NCBI RefSeq assembly: GCF_001278945.1
Contig: NZ_LGRV01000007.1
Location: 114,842 to 178,841 of the forward strand
Reading direction: 5' to 3'
Origin: Lysinibacillus contaminans
GTDB lineage: Bacteria; Bacillota; Bacilli; Bacillales_A; Planococcaceae
DNA: 64,000 bases
Part shown: positions 16,051 to 24,773 of the stretch, piece by piece
Numbering within the stretch: position 1 is the first letter of the stretch
Layout of the letters: each line of letters starts with the position of its first letter
Program-made: the position numbers and the translations under genes
The notes under the pieces: generated by a model
The model's database searches: none
What the model saw: only the letters and a program-made list of their open reading frames with translations
What the model was told of the DNA's origin: nothing

Positions 16051-16884
16051 GTGGAAATTATAGAATTATTAAAAGCACTCATATTGGGCTTTGTAGAAGG
16101 GATGACAGAGTTTGCACCAGTATCATCAACAGGGCATATGATTATTGTGGATGATATGTGGTTAAAAACAGAAGAGTTTTTAGGGAAATATCCTGCAAAT
16201 ACGTTTAAAATTGTCGTGCAATTAGGTTCGATCTTAGCCGTAGTCGTTGTCATGTGGAAGCGTATGCTGAGCTTAGTCGGCTTATACAATATTGATGGAC
16301 AGCCGAAATCGGTGAAAGGTCGCTTCAATTTAGCACATGTCATCGTTGGGATGCTTCCAGCAACTGTAATAGGTTTTGCCTTCAAAGATTTCATCGACGA
16401 CCACTTATTTAAAGTAGAGCATGTTATCTATGCATTAGTGGCAGGGGCAATATTAATGATTGCTGCGGATAAATTGGCACCGAGAAAACCGAAAGTGGAC
16501 TCTTTAGATGATATTTCATACGGCTTAGCATTCAAAGTGGGCTTAGTGCAATGCTTATCATTATGGCCAGGATTCTCACGTTCAGGAGCAACAATTTCAG
16601 GTGGGGTACTGTTTGGTATTAGTCACCGTGTAGCTGCTGATTTCACATTCATTATGGCAGTACCAATTATGGCAGGTGCTAGTCTTGTATCTGTACTGAA
16701 GAATTGGGACACATTATCGATGGATTACTTAAGTTTCTACGTGGTAGGCTTCATTAGTTCATTCGTTTTCGCATTGCTATCAATTAAGTTCTTCTTAGCT
16801 CTTATTTCAAAAGTAAAATTAATGCCGTTTGCAATCTATCGTTTAGTGCTTGCAGCAATATTAAGTATTATTATTTTTATGTAA
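16051..16884 (+). CDS. uppP: Undecaprenyl-diphosphatase (BacA type)
   Basis: 277 residues with eight or so membrane segments, full length. It dephosphorylates undecaprenyl pyrophosphate to recycle the lipid carrier for peptidoglycan and teichoic acid synthesis, and overproduction gives bacitracin resistance. The catalytic signatures are EGMTEFAPVSSTGHMII near the N-terminus and LWPGFSRSGATISGG near residue 170. GTG start at 16051 preceded by AAGGTAAGGTG. It may be co-transcribed with the phosphoesterase gene upstream, or controlled at the short leader between them. A strong terminator follows. Confidence 0.95.
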   Translation: MEIIELLKALILGFVEGMTEFAPVSSTGHMIIVDDMWLKTEEFLGKYPANTFKIVVQLGSILAVVVVMWKRMLSLVGLYNIDGQPKSVKGRFNLAHVIVGMLPATVIGFAFKDFIDDHLFKVEHVIYALVAGAILMIAADKLAPRKPKVDSLDDISYGLAFKVGLVQCLSLWPGFSRSGATISGGVLFGISHRVAADFTFIMAVPIMAGASLVSVLKNWDTLSMDYLSFYVVGFISSFVFALLSIKFFLALISKVKLMPFAIYRLVLAAILSIIIFM

Positions 16885-16887
16885 TTG

Positions 16888-16927
16888 AAAAAGTCACACA
16901 TTCTAGTATAGAATGTGTGACTTTTTT
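16888..16927 (+). terminator. Terminator after uppP
   Basis: AAAAGTCACACATTC pairs with GAATGTGTGACTTTTTT. Confidence 0.93.
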
Positions 16928-16984
16928 AGTTGCAGAAGTTGATAAATAACAGATTTTAAATATCTATTGAAATGGTGTGTAATG

Positions 16985-17050
16985 GCTCATCATCATAACT
17001 TGGAGTGGATTTTCGTTAGGGCGTCCGATGAGCCACTTCAATTAATGCCC
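16985..17050. repeat. Internally deleted copy of the dispersed GC-rich repeat (family A)
   Basis: CTCATCATCATAACTTGGAG, then TGGATTTTCGTTA, GGGCGTCCGATGAGCC and ACTTCAATTAA follow the same order as the full copy at 48048-48198 but lack the intervening GC-rich arms. The rest of the 461-bp spacer to hemAT (17051-17345) is very AT-rich with no other recognisable element. Confidence 0.65.
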
Positions 17051-17345
17051 AAGCTAATTTTGTTAAATCTAATCCTCAAATTTCAGTGATTAACAATTAT
17101 TATATTAAATGTGTATATTTAAATGATTTTAATAGGTCTTAATTCGTATATTTCGGTAATTAATTAAATATATTTTATTTTTAATTAGATAATTTTAATC
17201 AAGCTATTGTCACGGAAATGTTCGGACTTTATAATTATATTCACAAAGGATCACTTGAAAATATTTCCTTTATTAAACATTAAAAACGATTAAAATAGAA
17301 AAATATGTATTTTATTGATAATAATACACTATATGAGGTGGAGAG

Positions 17346-18638
17346 ATGTTTCAATTTGGGGGTAAACCTAAAAAAAATACGATTATAACGGGTAAAGTGA
17401 CTAACACTGGCATCGTTATTCAAGATCGTGAGCGATTACAGCAGTTAGAACTTGTTAATCTAACAGAACACGATTTGCAATTGATCAAAAGTCTAAAGCC
17501 TTATGTAGAACAAAGTGTTGTAGATGTTGTTCAGGAGTTTTATAAAGCCGTAGAGAATGTACCAACTTTACGAGAAGTGATTCAAAAACATAGTTCAAGT
17601 GAGCGTTTACGTCAAACTTTACGTCACCATATTATTGAAATGTTTGAAGGGCGAATTGATGAGGAATTCATGGAAAAGCGCCGACGAGTAGGCATAATGC
17701 ACGTGAAAATTAATTTGTATCCCAAATGGTATTTAGCAGCATTCCAAAATCTCGAAAAATCTTTGCGTAGAGTTGTATATGATTTACATCTTTCTTCTGA
17801 TGAAGAGGAGAAGATGTGTGATGCTATAAGTAAAATATGCAATTTTGAACAGCAAATTGTATTAGAAGAGTATGACAATTATTCCGAGCGATTAATGGAA
17901 CAGCAAAGAGATACCGTAAAGATTCATGTGAAGGAAGTTATTGGTGGTATTTCAACACAGCTAGAAGAACAATCACATGATACGAATGAAGCAGTGACGG
18001 AGCTTATTACTAGTGCGAAACAAGTGAAAAGTTACCTATCTGACAGCATTAATGAGGCCAAAATAATGCAAAAGGTTTCAAGTGATGGCTATACTAAAAT
18101 GATTATGATGAATGAACAAACTGGAAAAATAAATAGCAAAACAGTTGAAATGGCTGAAATGGTGCAGGTATTGGATTCTTCCTCATCCCAAATTAATGCT
18201 GTTGTCGTTATGGTAAAAAGTATTGCAGAACAAACGAATATGCTAGCGCTTAATTCGGCAATTGAGGCCGCTCGCGCAGGAGAGCATGGTAAAGGGTTTG
18301 CTGTTGTTGCTGATGAGGTCCGCAGACTGGCCAATCAAACGAAAGATTCTGTAGAGCAAATCGCTGAATTGATTGGGAAGTCTAATGGCATTACCGCACA
18401 GGTTGTACACGCCATTCAAGAAATCCAAGACCTTGTGAACAATGGTATAGCACAAAATGCCGAATCTTTACGAGCATTTGATGAAATTTCAGGATCAGTA
18501 GATACCTCAATTGTAAATTTCCAAAATGTTGGTGATAAAATAACTGAACTTGCGAATGTTGTAGAATTAATCGGTGAGTCTTCAGGGGAATTAGAAAAAG
18601 CCGCAACGCGATTAGATACAACGATAAAAAGTTTTTAA
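17346..18638 (+). CDS. hemAT: Haem-based aerotaxis transducer
   Basis: 430 residues, the length of B. subtilis HemAT (432). The N-terminal protoglobin sensor domain (about 30-185) has proximal haem ligand H119 in [18 protein letters not shown] and Y66 in EFYKAVE at the distal tyrosine position. The C-terminal half is a chemoreceptor signalling domain with the conserved hairpin tip [19 protein letters not shown] (about 310-328). There are no membrane segments, so it is a soluble receptor that binds O2 and drives aerotaxis through CheA. ATG at 17346 with ATGAGGTGGAG just upstream. It is monocistronic with its own terminator. Confidence 0.95.
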   Translation: MFQFGGKPKKNTIITGKVTNTGIVIQDRERLQQLELVNLTEHDLQLIKSLKPYVEQSVVDVVQEFYKAVENVPTLREVIQKHSSSERLRQTLRHHIIEMFEGRIDEEFMEKRRRVGIMHVKINLYPKWYLAAFQNLEKSLRRVVYDLHLSSDEEEKMCDAISKICNFEQQIVLEEYDNYSERLMEQQRDTVKIHVKEVIGGISTQLEEQSHDTNEAVTELITSAKQVKSYLSDSINEAKIMQKVSSDGYTKMIMMNEQTGKINSKTVEMAEMVQVLDSSSSQINAVVVMVKSIAEQTNMLALNSAIEAARAGEHGKGFAVVADEVRRLANQTKDSVEQIAELIGKSNGITAQVVHAIQEIQDLVNNGIAQNAESLRAFDEISGSVDTSIVNFQNVGDKITELANVVELIGESSGELEKAATRLDTTIKSF

Positions 18639-18648
18639 TACGATAATG

Positions 18649-18688
18649 AAAGGCTATGTACTTGAAAAAATGGGTGCATAGCCTTTTT
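18649..18688 (+). terminator. Terminator after hemAT
   Basis: AAAGGCTATG and CATAGCCTTT arms, then TTTGT. Confidence 0.85.
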
Positions 18689-18742
18689 GTTAATGATACG
18701 CTTAAGTTATAAAGGGGAAATGAGTAAAAGGGGTGTAAGTAC

Positions 18743-19705
18743 ATGAAGAAGAAGTTATTCATTACGCGCAAATTTCCAGCGCATATAGTAGAACCATTAG
18801 AAGAATTTTATGATATCGAACAGTGGCCAGAAGAAGAACTGGTAATACCACGTGAAAAATTATTAGAAGCGGTGGCACATTGTGAAGTATTATGGGTGAC
18901 ATTAGAGGACCTTGTAGATGATGAATTGCTTTCGCATGCACCAAACTTAAAGCTTGTGACGAATTTAGCTGTAGGTTTTAACAATATAGATATACCAGCA
19001 CTGCGCAAATACGGCGTTATGGCGACTAATACACCGGGTGTCCTAACCAATTCAACGGCTGATTTAGTGTTTGGTTTGCTACTGGCAACTGCTAGAAGGA
19101 TTCCGGAAAGTGAACGCTATTTACGCGCAGGTAAGTGGAAAAGCTGGTATCCAATGCAATTAGTTGGTAAAGATGTATCCCACACAACCATTGGTATTAT
19201 TGGCATGGGACGTATTGGGCAAGCAGTTGCAAGACGGGCAATAGGTTTTGATATGAAAGTTCTTTATCATAATCGCAGACGTCGACATGAAGCTGAGGAA
19301 ATGTACGGATTTAAGTATGCTTCATTAGAGGAATTACTACAGCAATCGGATTTTGTTGTCATTATGACCCCGTATAACAAAGATACAGTTGGACTTATTG
19401 GAGAGCAAGAGCTTGCGCTGATGCGAGACGATGCCGTGTTGATTAATGCTTCTCGCGGTGGAATTATTGATGAGGTAGCACTATACGAAACGCTGAATAA
19501 AGGAAAGTTGTGGGCAGTGGGACTAGATGTTTTTGAATACGAGCCAATTGCAATGGATCATCCCTTATTGACCTTGCCGAATGTTGTAGCTCTTCCGCAT
19601 ATAGGAAGTGCTTCAATCAAAGCAAGAACAGATATGTTAATGCTGAATTACAATGCACTTGCTGCATATGGGCAGGGGAAAGCTATATCTAATCGCATAG
19701 ACTAA
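18743..19705 (+). CDS. D-2-hydroxyacid dehydrogenase (glyoxylate/hydroxypyruvate reductase type)
   Basis: 320 residues. NAD(P)-binding GIIGMGRIGQAVARRA is followed by HNRRRR, whose arginines after the second strand suggest NADPH preference. The catalytic triad is visible: Arg in LINASRGGIID, Glu in DVFEYEP, His in ALPHIGSAS. The N-terminal substrate domain has NLAVGFNNID. Close relatives reduce glyoxylate, hydroxypyruvate or 2-ketogluconate. ATG with AAAAGGGGTG upstream; single gene with a strong terminator. Confidence 0.9.
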   Translation: MKKKLFITRKFPAHIVEPLEEFYDIEQWPEEELVIPREKLLEAVAHCEVLWVTLEDLVDDELLSHAPNLKLVTNLAVGFNNIDIPALRKYGVMATNTPGVLTNSTADLVFGLLLATARRIPESERYLRAGKWKSWYPMQLVGKDVSHTTIGIIGMGRIGQAVARRAIGFDMKVLYHNRRRRHEAEEMYGFKYASLEELLQQSDFVVIMTPYNKDTVGLIGEQELALMRDDAVLINASRGGIIDEVALYETLNKGKLWAVGLDVFEYEPIAMDHPLLTLPNVVALPHIGSASIKARTDMLMLNYNALAAYGQGKAISNRID

Positions 19706-19707
19706 AA

Positions 19708-19746
19708 GAAGGAGCTATCTCAAAAAGCATTTGAGGTAGCTCCTTT
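19708..19746 (+). terminator. Terminator
   Basis: AAGGAGCTATCTCAAA pairs with TTTGAGGTAGCTCCTT, then TT. Confidence 0.88.
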
Positions 19747-19812
19747 TGGTGACGAAAGTAAAGCATCTGCTACAAAAGTATGTTTTAACTCTTTTGACAC
19801 AATGCCATGTTT

Positions 19813-20613
19813 TTATTTATTGAATATATCAAATAAGCCGCCGATACCGCCTTCTCCTGAAGATTTACCGCCACCGCCTTGTGAAACCGGGGCAGCTGCA
19901 AAGACACGGCTCGCTAAACGACTGAATGGTAATGATTGAATCCAAACAGTACCTGGTCCGCGTAGTGTTGCTAAGAAAATACCTTCACCACCGAATAAGG
20001 CTGTTTTTACGCCACCTACAGCTTCGATATTATAGTCTACGTCTGATGTCATCGCCACTAAGCAACCAGTATCGACGCGTAGCACTTCGCCGTGTTGTAA
20101 CGTTTTTCTATGAATCGTTCCGCCAGCATGGACAAAAGCAAGCCCATCACCTTCAAGTTTCTGCATGATGAAGCCTTCACCACCGAAGAAACCTACGCCG
20201 ATTTTACGTTGAAACTCTATGCCGACAGAAACCCCTTTTGCTGCTGCTAAAAAAGCATCCTTTTGACAAATGATTTTACCCTTATATTGACTTAGATCCA
20301 TTGGAATAATTTTACCCGGATATGGTGATGCAAAATATACATGGCGTTTGCCTGTACCTACGTTTGTAAAGGTCGTCATAAATAAGCTCTCGCCTGTAAT
20401 TACACGTTTCCCAGCACCAATTAATTTCCCCATAAGGCCACTTTGTGAACTACCTTTAGAGCCATCACCGAAGATTGTTTCCATCTGAATGTTATCATCC
20501 ATCATCATTAATGCTCCGGCCTCTGCCACAACAGTTTCCTGTGGATCAAGCTCAACTTGTACGTATTGCATGTCATCGCCAAATAGTTTGTAGTCAATTT
20601 CGTGGTTATTCAT
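19813..20613 (-). CDS. AIM24/TIGR00266 family protein
   Basis: 266 residues with the beta-rich AIM24 fold. Characteristic features are [56 protein letters not shown] and [14 protein letters not shown]. The tail is a Gly-rich segment [18 protein letters not shown]. Bacterial members have no established biochemical function. ATG with GGAGGAATAAC upstream; monocistronic, convergent with the dehydrogenase gene. Confidence 0.85.
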   Translation of the reverse strand: MNNHEIDYKLFGDDMQYVQVELDPQETVVAEAGALMMMDDNIQMETIFGDGSKGSSQSGLMGKLIGAGKRVITGESLFMTTFTNVGTGKRHVYFASPYPGKIIPMDLSQYKGKIICQKDAFLAAAKGVSVGIEFQRKIGVGFFGGEGFIMQKLEGDGLAFVHAGGTIHRKTLQHGEVLRVDTGCLVAMTSDVDYNIEAVGGVKTALFGGEGIFLATLRGPGTVWIQSLPFSRLASRVFAAAPVSQGGGGKSSGEGGIGGLFDIFNK

Positions 20614-20773
20614 ATTGTTATTCCTCCAATAATATTTTTATAGTACCTGTATACGATTATACAGCATATTAGTTTCACTATATATTCCGATATTTTAGAA
20701 AAAAAGGGAATAAGATAGAGAATGTCGAATATTAAAAACTAGAATGTGTATTATTTTATTTTCGGGGGTGGTT

Positions 20774-22255
20774 GTGTTGGATATTAAAAATTATATTAAC
20801 GGTGAATGGGTAGAGCATTCAAATTTACAAAATATAGTAGTGACAAACCCTGCAAATGGAGAGCAATTAGCAACGATTCCGTTATCAACAGCTGATGATG
20901 TGGGAAAAGCTGTTGCTGCAGCAAAAAAAGCACAAAAAAGTTGGGCACTTGTTCCGGCTCCAAAACGTGCAGATTATTTATATGCAATCGGTCAAAAAAT
21001 GAAAGAAAAGAAAGAGTATTTGGCGACGGTTTTAACAAAAGAGATGGGTAAAGTACTTGAAGAAGCAAGAGGGGAAGTACAAGAAGGGATAGATATGGCC
21101 TATTATATGGCAGGAGAAGGGCGTAGGTTGTTTGGGGAAACAACACCGTCTGAACTAGCCAATAAATTTGCCATGAGTGTACGGACACCTGTGGGCGTGG
21201 TAGCGCTACTGACACCGTGGAATTTTCCGGTAGCTATTGCAACGTGGAAGTCATTCCCTGCAATGGTGGCAGGGAACACATTTATTTGGAAGCCCTCTAA
21301 CGAAACACCAATGATGGCTTTTGAAATGGGGAAAATTTTTGAAGAGGTGAATTTGCCAGCAGGTGTTGCTAACATCGTCTATGGCACAGGTCCAACAGTT
21401 GGGACGGCGTTAATCGAGCACCCTGATGTGAAAGTTATTTCGTTTACTGGCTCGACGACGACAGGTAGTAAGGTTGCGGAACTAGGTGGCAAGCATTTAA
21501 AGAAAATTTCACTAGAAATGGGCGGGAAAAATGCTGTGATTGTGATGGATGATGCCGATTTACAGCTTGCAACGGAAGGTATTTTATGGAGTGCGTTCGG
21601 TACAGCCGGTCAACGTTGTACGGCATGTAGTCGCGTCATTGTGCATAAAGATGTGAGAGAAGAGTTAGAAAATCGTCTACTTGAAGCAATGAAAGATTTA
21701 ACGATTGGCGATGGCTTAGATGAAAGCGTCAAAATCGGACCAGTCATTAGTAAAGCTGCTTTGGAAAAGATTAATCATTACGTACAAATTGGTAAACAAG
21801 AAGGAGCAAAAATACTTTCAGGGGGAAGAATTTTAAGTGAGGCCCCTTATGATAAAGGATTTTTCTATGAGCCGACATTATTTACGAATGTGTTGCCGAA
21901 TATGATAATTGCACAGGAAGAAATTTTCGGCCCAGTCGTGTCGCTTATCGAAGTCGCGAGCCTTGATGAAGCTATTGAAGTAAATAATGGAGTGAAGTTT
22001 GGCTTATCCAGTTCGATTTTTTCACAAAATGTGAATACGATTTTCCGCGCTCAACGTGATTTAGATACAGGGATTGTTTATGTGAATGCCGGCACAACAG
22101 GTGCAGAGATTCACTTGCCATTTGGTGGAACAAAGGGGACGGGGAATGGTCACCGCGATTCCGGGATTGCCGCACTTGATGTCTATACGGAGTGGAAAAG
22201 TATTTATGTAGATTTCAGCGGGAAATTACAAAGAGCACAAATAGATACAGAGTAA
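20774..22255 (+). CDS. Aldehyde dehydrogenase, probably alpha-aminoadipate semialdehyde dehydrogenase
   Basis: About 493 residues, NAD(P)-dependent ALDH superfamily. Catalytic C282 is in TAGQRCTACSR, the general base E248 in SLEMGGKN, and the cofactor loop is FTGSTTTGSKVAE. TPWNFPVAIATWK is the nucleotide-binding strand. The start is a GTG at 20774 or a TTG at 20777; TCGGGGGTGG lies just before them, while the ATG at 20744 has no ribosome binding site. It is first in an operon with lysine 6-dehydrogenase (26 bp downstream) and a glutaryl-CoA-type dehydrogenase. That context, not the sequence alone, suggests the substrate is alpha-aminoadipate semialdehyde (or its cyclic form). Confidence 0.9.
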   Translation: MLDIKNYINGEWVEHSNLQNIVVTNPANGEQLATIPLSTADDVGKAVAAAKKAQKSWALVPAPKRADYLYAIGQKMKEKKEYLATVLTKEMGKVLEEARGEVQEGIDMAYYMAGEGRRLFGETTPSELANKFAMSVRTPVGVVALLTPWNFPVAIATWKSFPAMVAGNTFIWKPSNETPMMAFEMGKIFEEVNLPAGVANIVYGTGPTVGTALIEHPDVKVISFTGSTTTGSKVAELGGKHLKKISLEMGGKNAVIVMDDADLQLATEGILWSAFGTAGQRCTACSRVIVHKDVREELENRLLEAMKDLTIGDGLDESVKIGPVISKAALEKINHYVQIGKQEGAKILSGGRILSEAPYDKGFFYEPTLFTNVLPNMIIAQEEIFGPVVSLIEVASLDEAIEVNNGVKFGLSSSIFSQNVNTIFRAQRDLDTGIVYVNAGTTGAEIHLPFGGTKGTGNGHRDSGIAALDVYTEWKSIYVDFSGKLQRAQIDTE

Positions 22256-22281
22256 CGGATCAATGAAAGGGGATGTTCATG

Positions 22282-23454
22282 ATGAAAGTTGTTGTATTAG
22301 GTGCGGGTTTAATGGGGAAAGAAGTTGCACGTGATTTAGTGAAAAGTAACAATGTGGAGAAAGTACTTTTAGCAGATTTAGACGTGAAAACGGCGCAATC
22401 CTTTGTTGATACGTTAAATACCGATAAGGTAGAAGTGATAGAATTACACGCTGAAGTTGATGATTCACTGAAAGCTGTCATTAGTAAAGGTGATGTCGTG
22501 GTCAATGCATTATTTTATTCGTTCAATGAACGCGTAGCAAGAACTGCGATTGAGGTCGGTGTGCATTCCGTGGATTTAGGTGGTCATATTGGGGGAATAA
22601 CAGAAACAATTCTAGGGCTACATGAAGAGGCGAAAGCAAATGGTGTCACGATTATTCCAGACTTAGGGGTAGCGCCGGGAATGGTCAATATTTTGGCAGG
22701 CTACGGTGCCACAAAATTAGATGTAGTTGAATCTATTAAACTATATGTAGGTGGCATTCCTACAGAACCCAAACCCCCGCTACACTATACACGTGTATTT
22801 TCATTGGAGGGCGTGTTTGACCATTATACGGAGCCTTCAAAAACCATTCAAAAAGGAAAGTTGGAGGAAGTCGAGTCATTATCAGGCATTGAGCCAATCT
22901 ATTTTGATGATTTTGGTGTATTAGAGGCATTTTATACATCAGGTGGGATTTCAACTTTATATAAAACGTTCCCGAATGTGCGAGCGCTTGAATATAAAAC
23001 GATTCGTTATAAAGGGCATGCTGAGAAATTTAAATTGTTAGCAGACCTTGGATTCTTAGATCCTAGCAATACAGTAGAAGTCGATAATCGGGAAGTAGCC
23101 GTACGCGCAGTTGTTCGAGAAGCATTGAAAAAGAAACTAGAGCTTGGTACAAAACCGGATGCAGTACTACTACGCGTTATTGTGGCGGGTGAAAAATCAC
23201 AACAGCAAGTCACATATGAGTATGAAATGGTTGTACGAAAAGATATGACGATTAATGAAACAGCAATGGCTCGTGCAACAGCTAATACGATTTCTGTCGT
23301 TGCACAAATGATTGGTAATAGTGACATTACCAAACGTGGTGTATTTGCCCCTGAAACGATTGTGCCTGGAGATGCATATATTCGGGAAATGGCAAAACGT
23401 GGTGTCGTGATTAAGGAAACTTCACATAAATCAGCAATGATAGTGAAATGGTGA
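22282..23454 (+). CDS. L-lysine 6-dehydrogenase (saccharopine dehydrogenase-like fold)
   Basis: 390 residues. It closely follows the Geobacillus lysine 6-dehydrogenase as I recall it: [70 protein letters not shown] and [16 protein letters not shown]. The enzyme oxidatively deaminates the epsilon-amino group of lysine with NAD, giving alpha-aminoadipate semialdehyde, which cyclises to piperideine-6-carboxylate. ATG at 22282 is nine bases after GAAAGGGG; ATGs at 22273 and 22279 are less well placed. The stop overlaps the ribosome binding site of the next gene. The saccharopine dehydrogenase label likely to come from automatic tools would be misleading. Confidence 0.85.
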   Translation: MKVVVLGAGLMGKEVARDLVKSNNVEKVLLADLDVKTAQSFVDTLNTDKVEVIELHAEVDDSLKAVISKGDVVVNALFYSFNERVARTAIEVGVHSVDLGGHIGGITETILGLHEEAKANGVTIIPDLGVAPGMVNILAGYGATKLDVVESIKLYVGGIPTEPKPPLHYTRVFSLEGVFDHYTEPSKTIQKGKLEEVESLSGIEPIYFDDFGVLEAFYTSGGISTLYKTFPNVRALEYKTIRYKGHAEKFKLLADLGFLDPSNTVEVDNREVAVRAVVREALKKKLELGTKPDAVLLRVIVAGEKSQQQVTYEYEMVVRKDMTINETAMARATANTISVVAQMIGNSDITKRGVFAPETIVPGDAYIREMAKRGVVIKETSHKSAMIVKW

Positions 23455-23463
23455 GGTGTCGTG

Positions 23464-24657
23464 ATGAATTTTGAATTTACAACTGAGCAAGTGATGCTAC
23501 GAAAAATAGTACGTCAGTTTGTGGATGATGAAATATTGCCTTATATTGCAAAGTGGGATGCAGAAGGAGGCTTTGATGCAGCACTATGGTCACAACTTGC
23601 TGAACTAGGATTAATGGGTGTTTGTGTACCAGAAAAATATGGTGGTAGCGGGATGGATTACAATGCGTTAGCTATTGTATGTGAAGAGTTAGAGCGAGGG
23701 GATACAGCTTTTCGAACGGCTGTATCTGTGCATACGGGTCTAAATAGTATGACATTAATGCAGTGGGGAACAGAGGCACAAAAAGAGCAATATTTAGTAC
23801 CTCAGGCAAAAGGAGCGCAAATTGGAGCATTTGGTTTAACCGAGCCTGGTGCCGGTTCTGATGTTGCTGCTATGTCGACCACAGCTGTACGTGATGGTGA
23901 TTGTTATGTATTAAATGGGCAAAAGACGTGGATCTCCTTATGTGATATAGCTGATAATTTCATTGTATTTGCCTATACCGATAAATCCAAAAAGCATCAA
24001 GGGATTAGCGCTTTTATCGTAGAGCGTTCTATGCCAGGTTTTACATCCAAGGCGATTAAAGGGAAGTACGGGATTCGTGCGGGGAATACCGGCGAATTGT
24101 TTTTCGAAGATGTGCGTGTCCCAGTAGAAAATCGATTAGGTGAAGAGGGAGAAGGCTTTAAAATTGCCATGTCAGCGCTCGATAACGGTCGTTTTACAGT
24201 AGCAGCTGGTGCAGTGGGTCTGATTCAGGCTTGCATGGAAGCGAGTGTGAAATATTGTCACGAGCGCGAAACGTTTGGTAAACCGATTGGGGAGCATCAA
24301 TTGGTTGGGCAAATGATTGCGAAAATGGAAGCGGGCTATCAAATGAGCCGTTTGCTTGTCTACCGTGTGGGTGAGATGAAAAATAAAGGTGTGCGTAATA
24401 CGAGGGAAACGTCTTTAGCGAAATGGCAAGCATGTGATTTTGCCAATAAGGCGGCGGATGATGCATTACAAATTCACGGTGCATATGGCTATTCAGATGA
24501 TTATCCTTTAGCACGCTATTTGCGAAATTCAAAAGCACCTGTCATCTATGAAGGTACACGAGAAATTCATACGATTATGCAGGCTGATTATGTGCTTGGT
24601 AAACGTCAAGATAAGCCATTAGCGAAAATGTTACCGAAATGGCCATTTGAAGAATGA
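23464..24657 (+). CDS. Acyl-CoA dehydrogenase, probably glutaryl-CoA dehydrogenase
   Basis: 397 residues. Standard ACAD motifs: AFGLTEPGAGSDVAAM, GQKTWISLCDIADNF, catalytic E363 in VIYEGTREIHT. R84 in GDTAFRTAVSVHTGL aligns with the arginine (R94 in the human enzyme) that binds the distal carboxylate of glutaryl-CoA, and YEGTREIHT matches the glutaryl-CoA dehydrogenase ending. This supports a role at the end of lysine degradation (glutaryl-CoA to crotonyl-CoA). TGAGGTG overlapping the previous stop sets the ATG at 23464. Last gene of the operon, followed by a terminator. Confidence 0.88.
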   Translation: MNFEFTTEQVMLRKIVRQFVDDEILPYIAKWDAEGGFDAALWSQLAELGLMGVCVPEKYGGSGMDYNALAIVCEELERGDTAFRTAVSVHTGLNSMTLMQWGTEAQKEQYLVPQAKGAQIGAFGLTEPGAGSDVAAMSTTAVRDGDCYVLNGQKTWISLCDIADNFIVFAYTDKSKKHQGISAFIVERSMPGFTSKAIKGKYGIRAGNTGELFFEDVRVPVENRLGEEGEGFKIAMSALDNGRFTVAAGAVGLIQACMEASVKYCHERETFGKPIGEHQLVGQMIAKMEAGYQMSRLLVYRVGEMKNKGVRNTRETSLAKWQACDFANKAADDALQIHGAYGYSDDYPLARYLRNSKAPVIYEGTREIHTIMQADYVLGKRQDKPLAKMLPKWPFEE

Positions 24658-24659
24658 TT

Positions 24660-24689
24660 GCGAGGGGAAACAAAGCCCTCGTTTTTTTA
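24660..24689 (+). terminator. Terminator of the lysine-degradation operon
   Basis: GCGAGGG and CCCTCGT arms with loop GAAACAAAG and a seven-T run. Confidence 0.9.
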
Positions 24690-24711
24690 TGTAAATTAAT
24701 TTTCAGAAAAA

Positions 24712-24740
24712 TGTAACTTTTACCCTTTTATTCAGTCTAA
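24712..24740 (+). promoter_or_regulatory. Candidate ECF-sigma promoter
   Basis: TGTAAC followed by TTTT, a 16-bp spacer and AGTCTAA, close to the ECF consensus TGAAAC-N16-CGTC. It lies 34 bp before the beta-propeller gene. Confidence 0.5.
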
Positions 24741-24773
24741 TGGATAAATGAGAATGTATAGGGGGGAGAATTA

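Noticed and set aside
17100..17345. Sigma-D motility promoter before hemAT
   Set aside because: TAAA motifs are present but no GCCGATAT-like -10 lies at 14-16 bp from any of them; the region is too AT-rich to judge.
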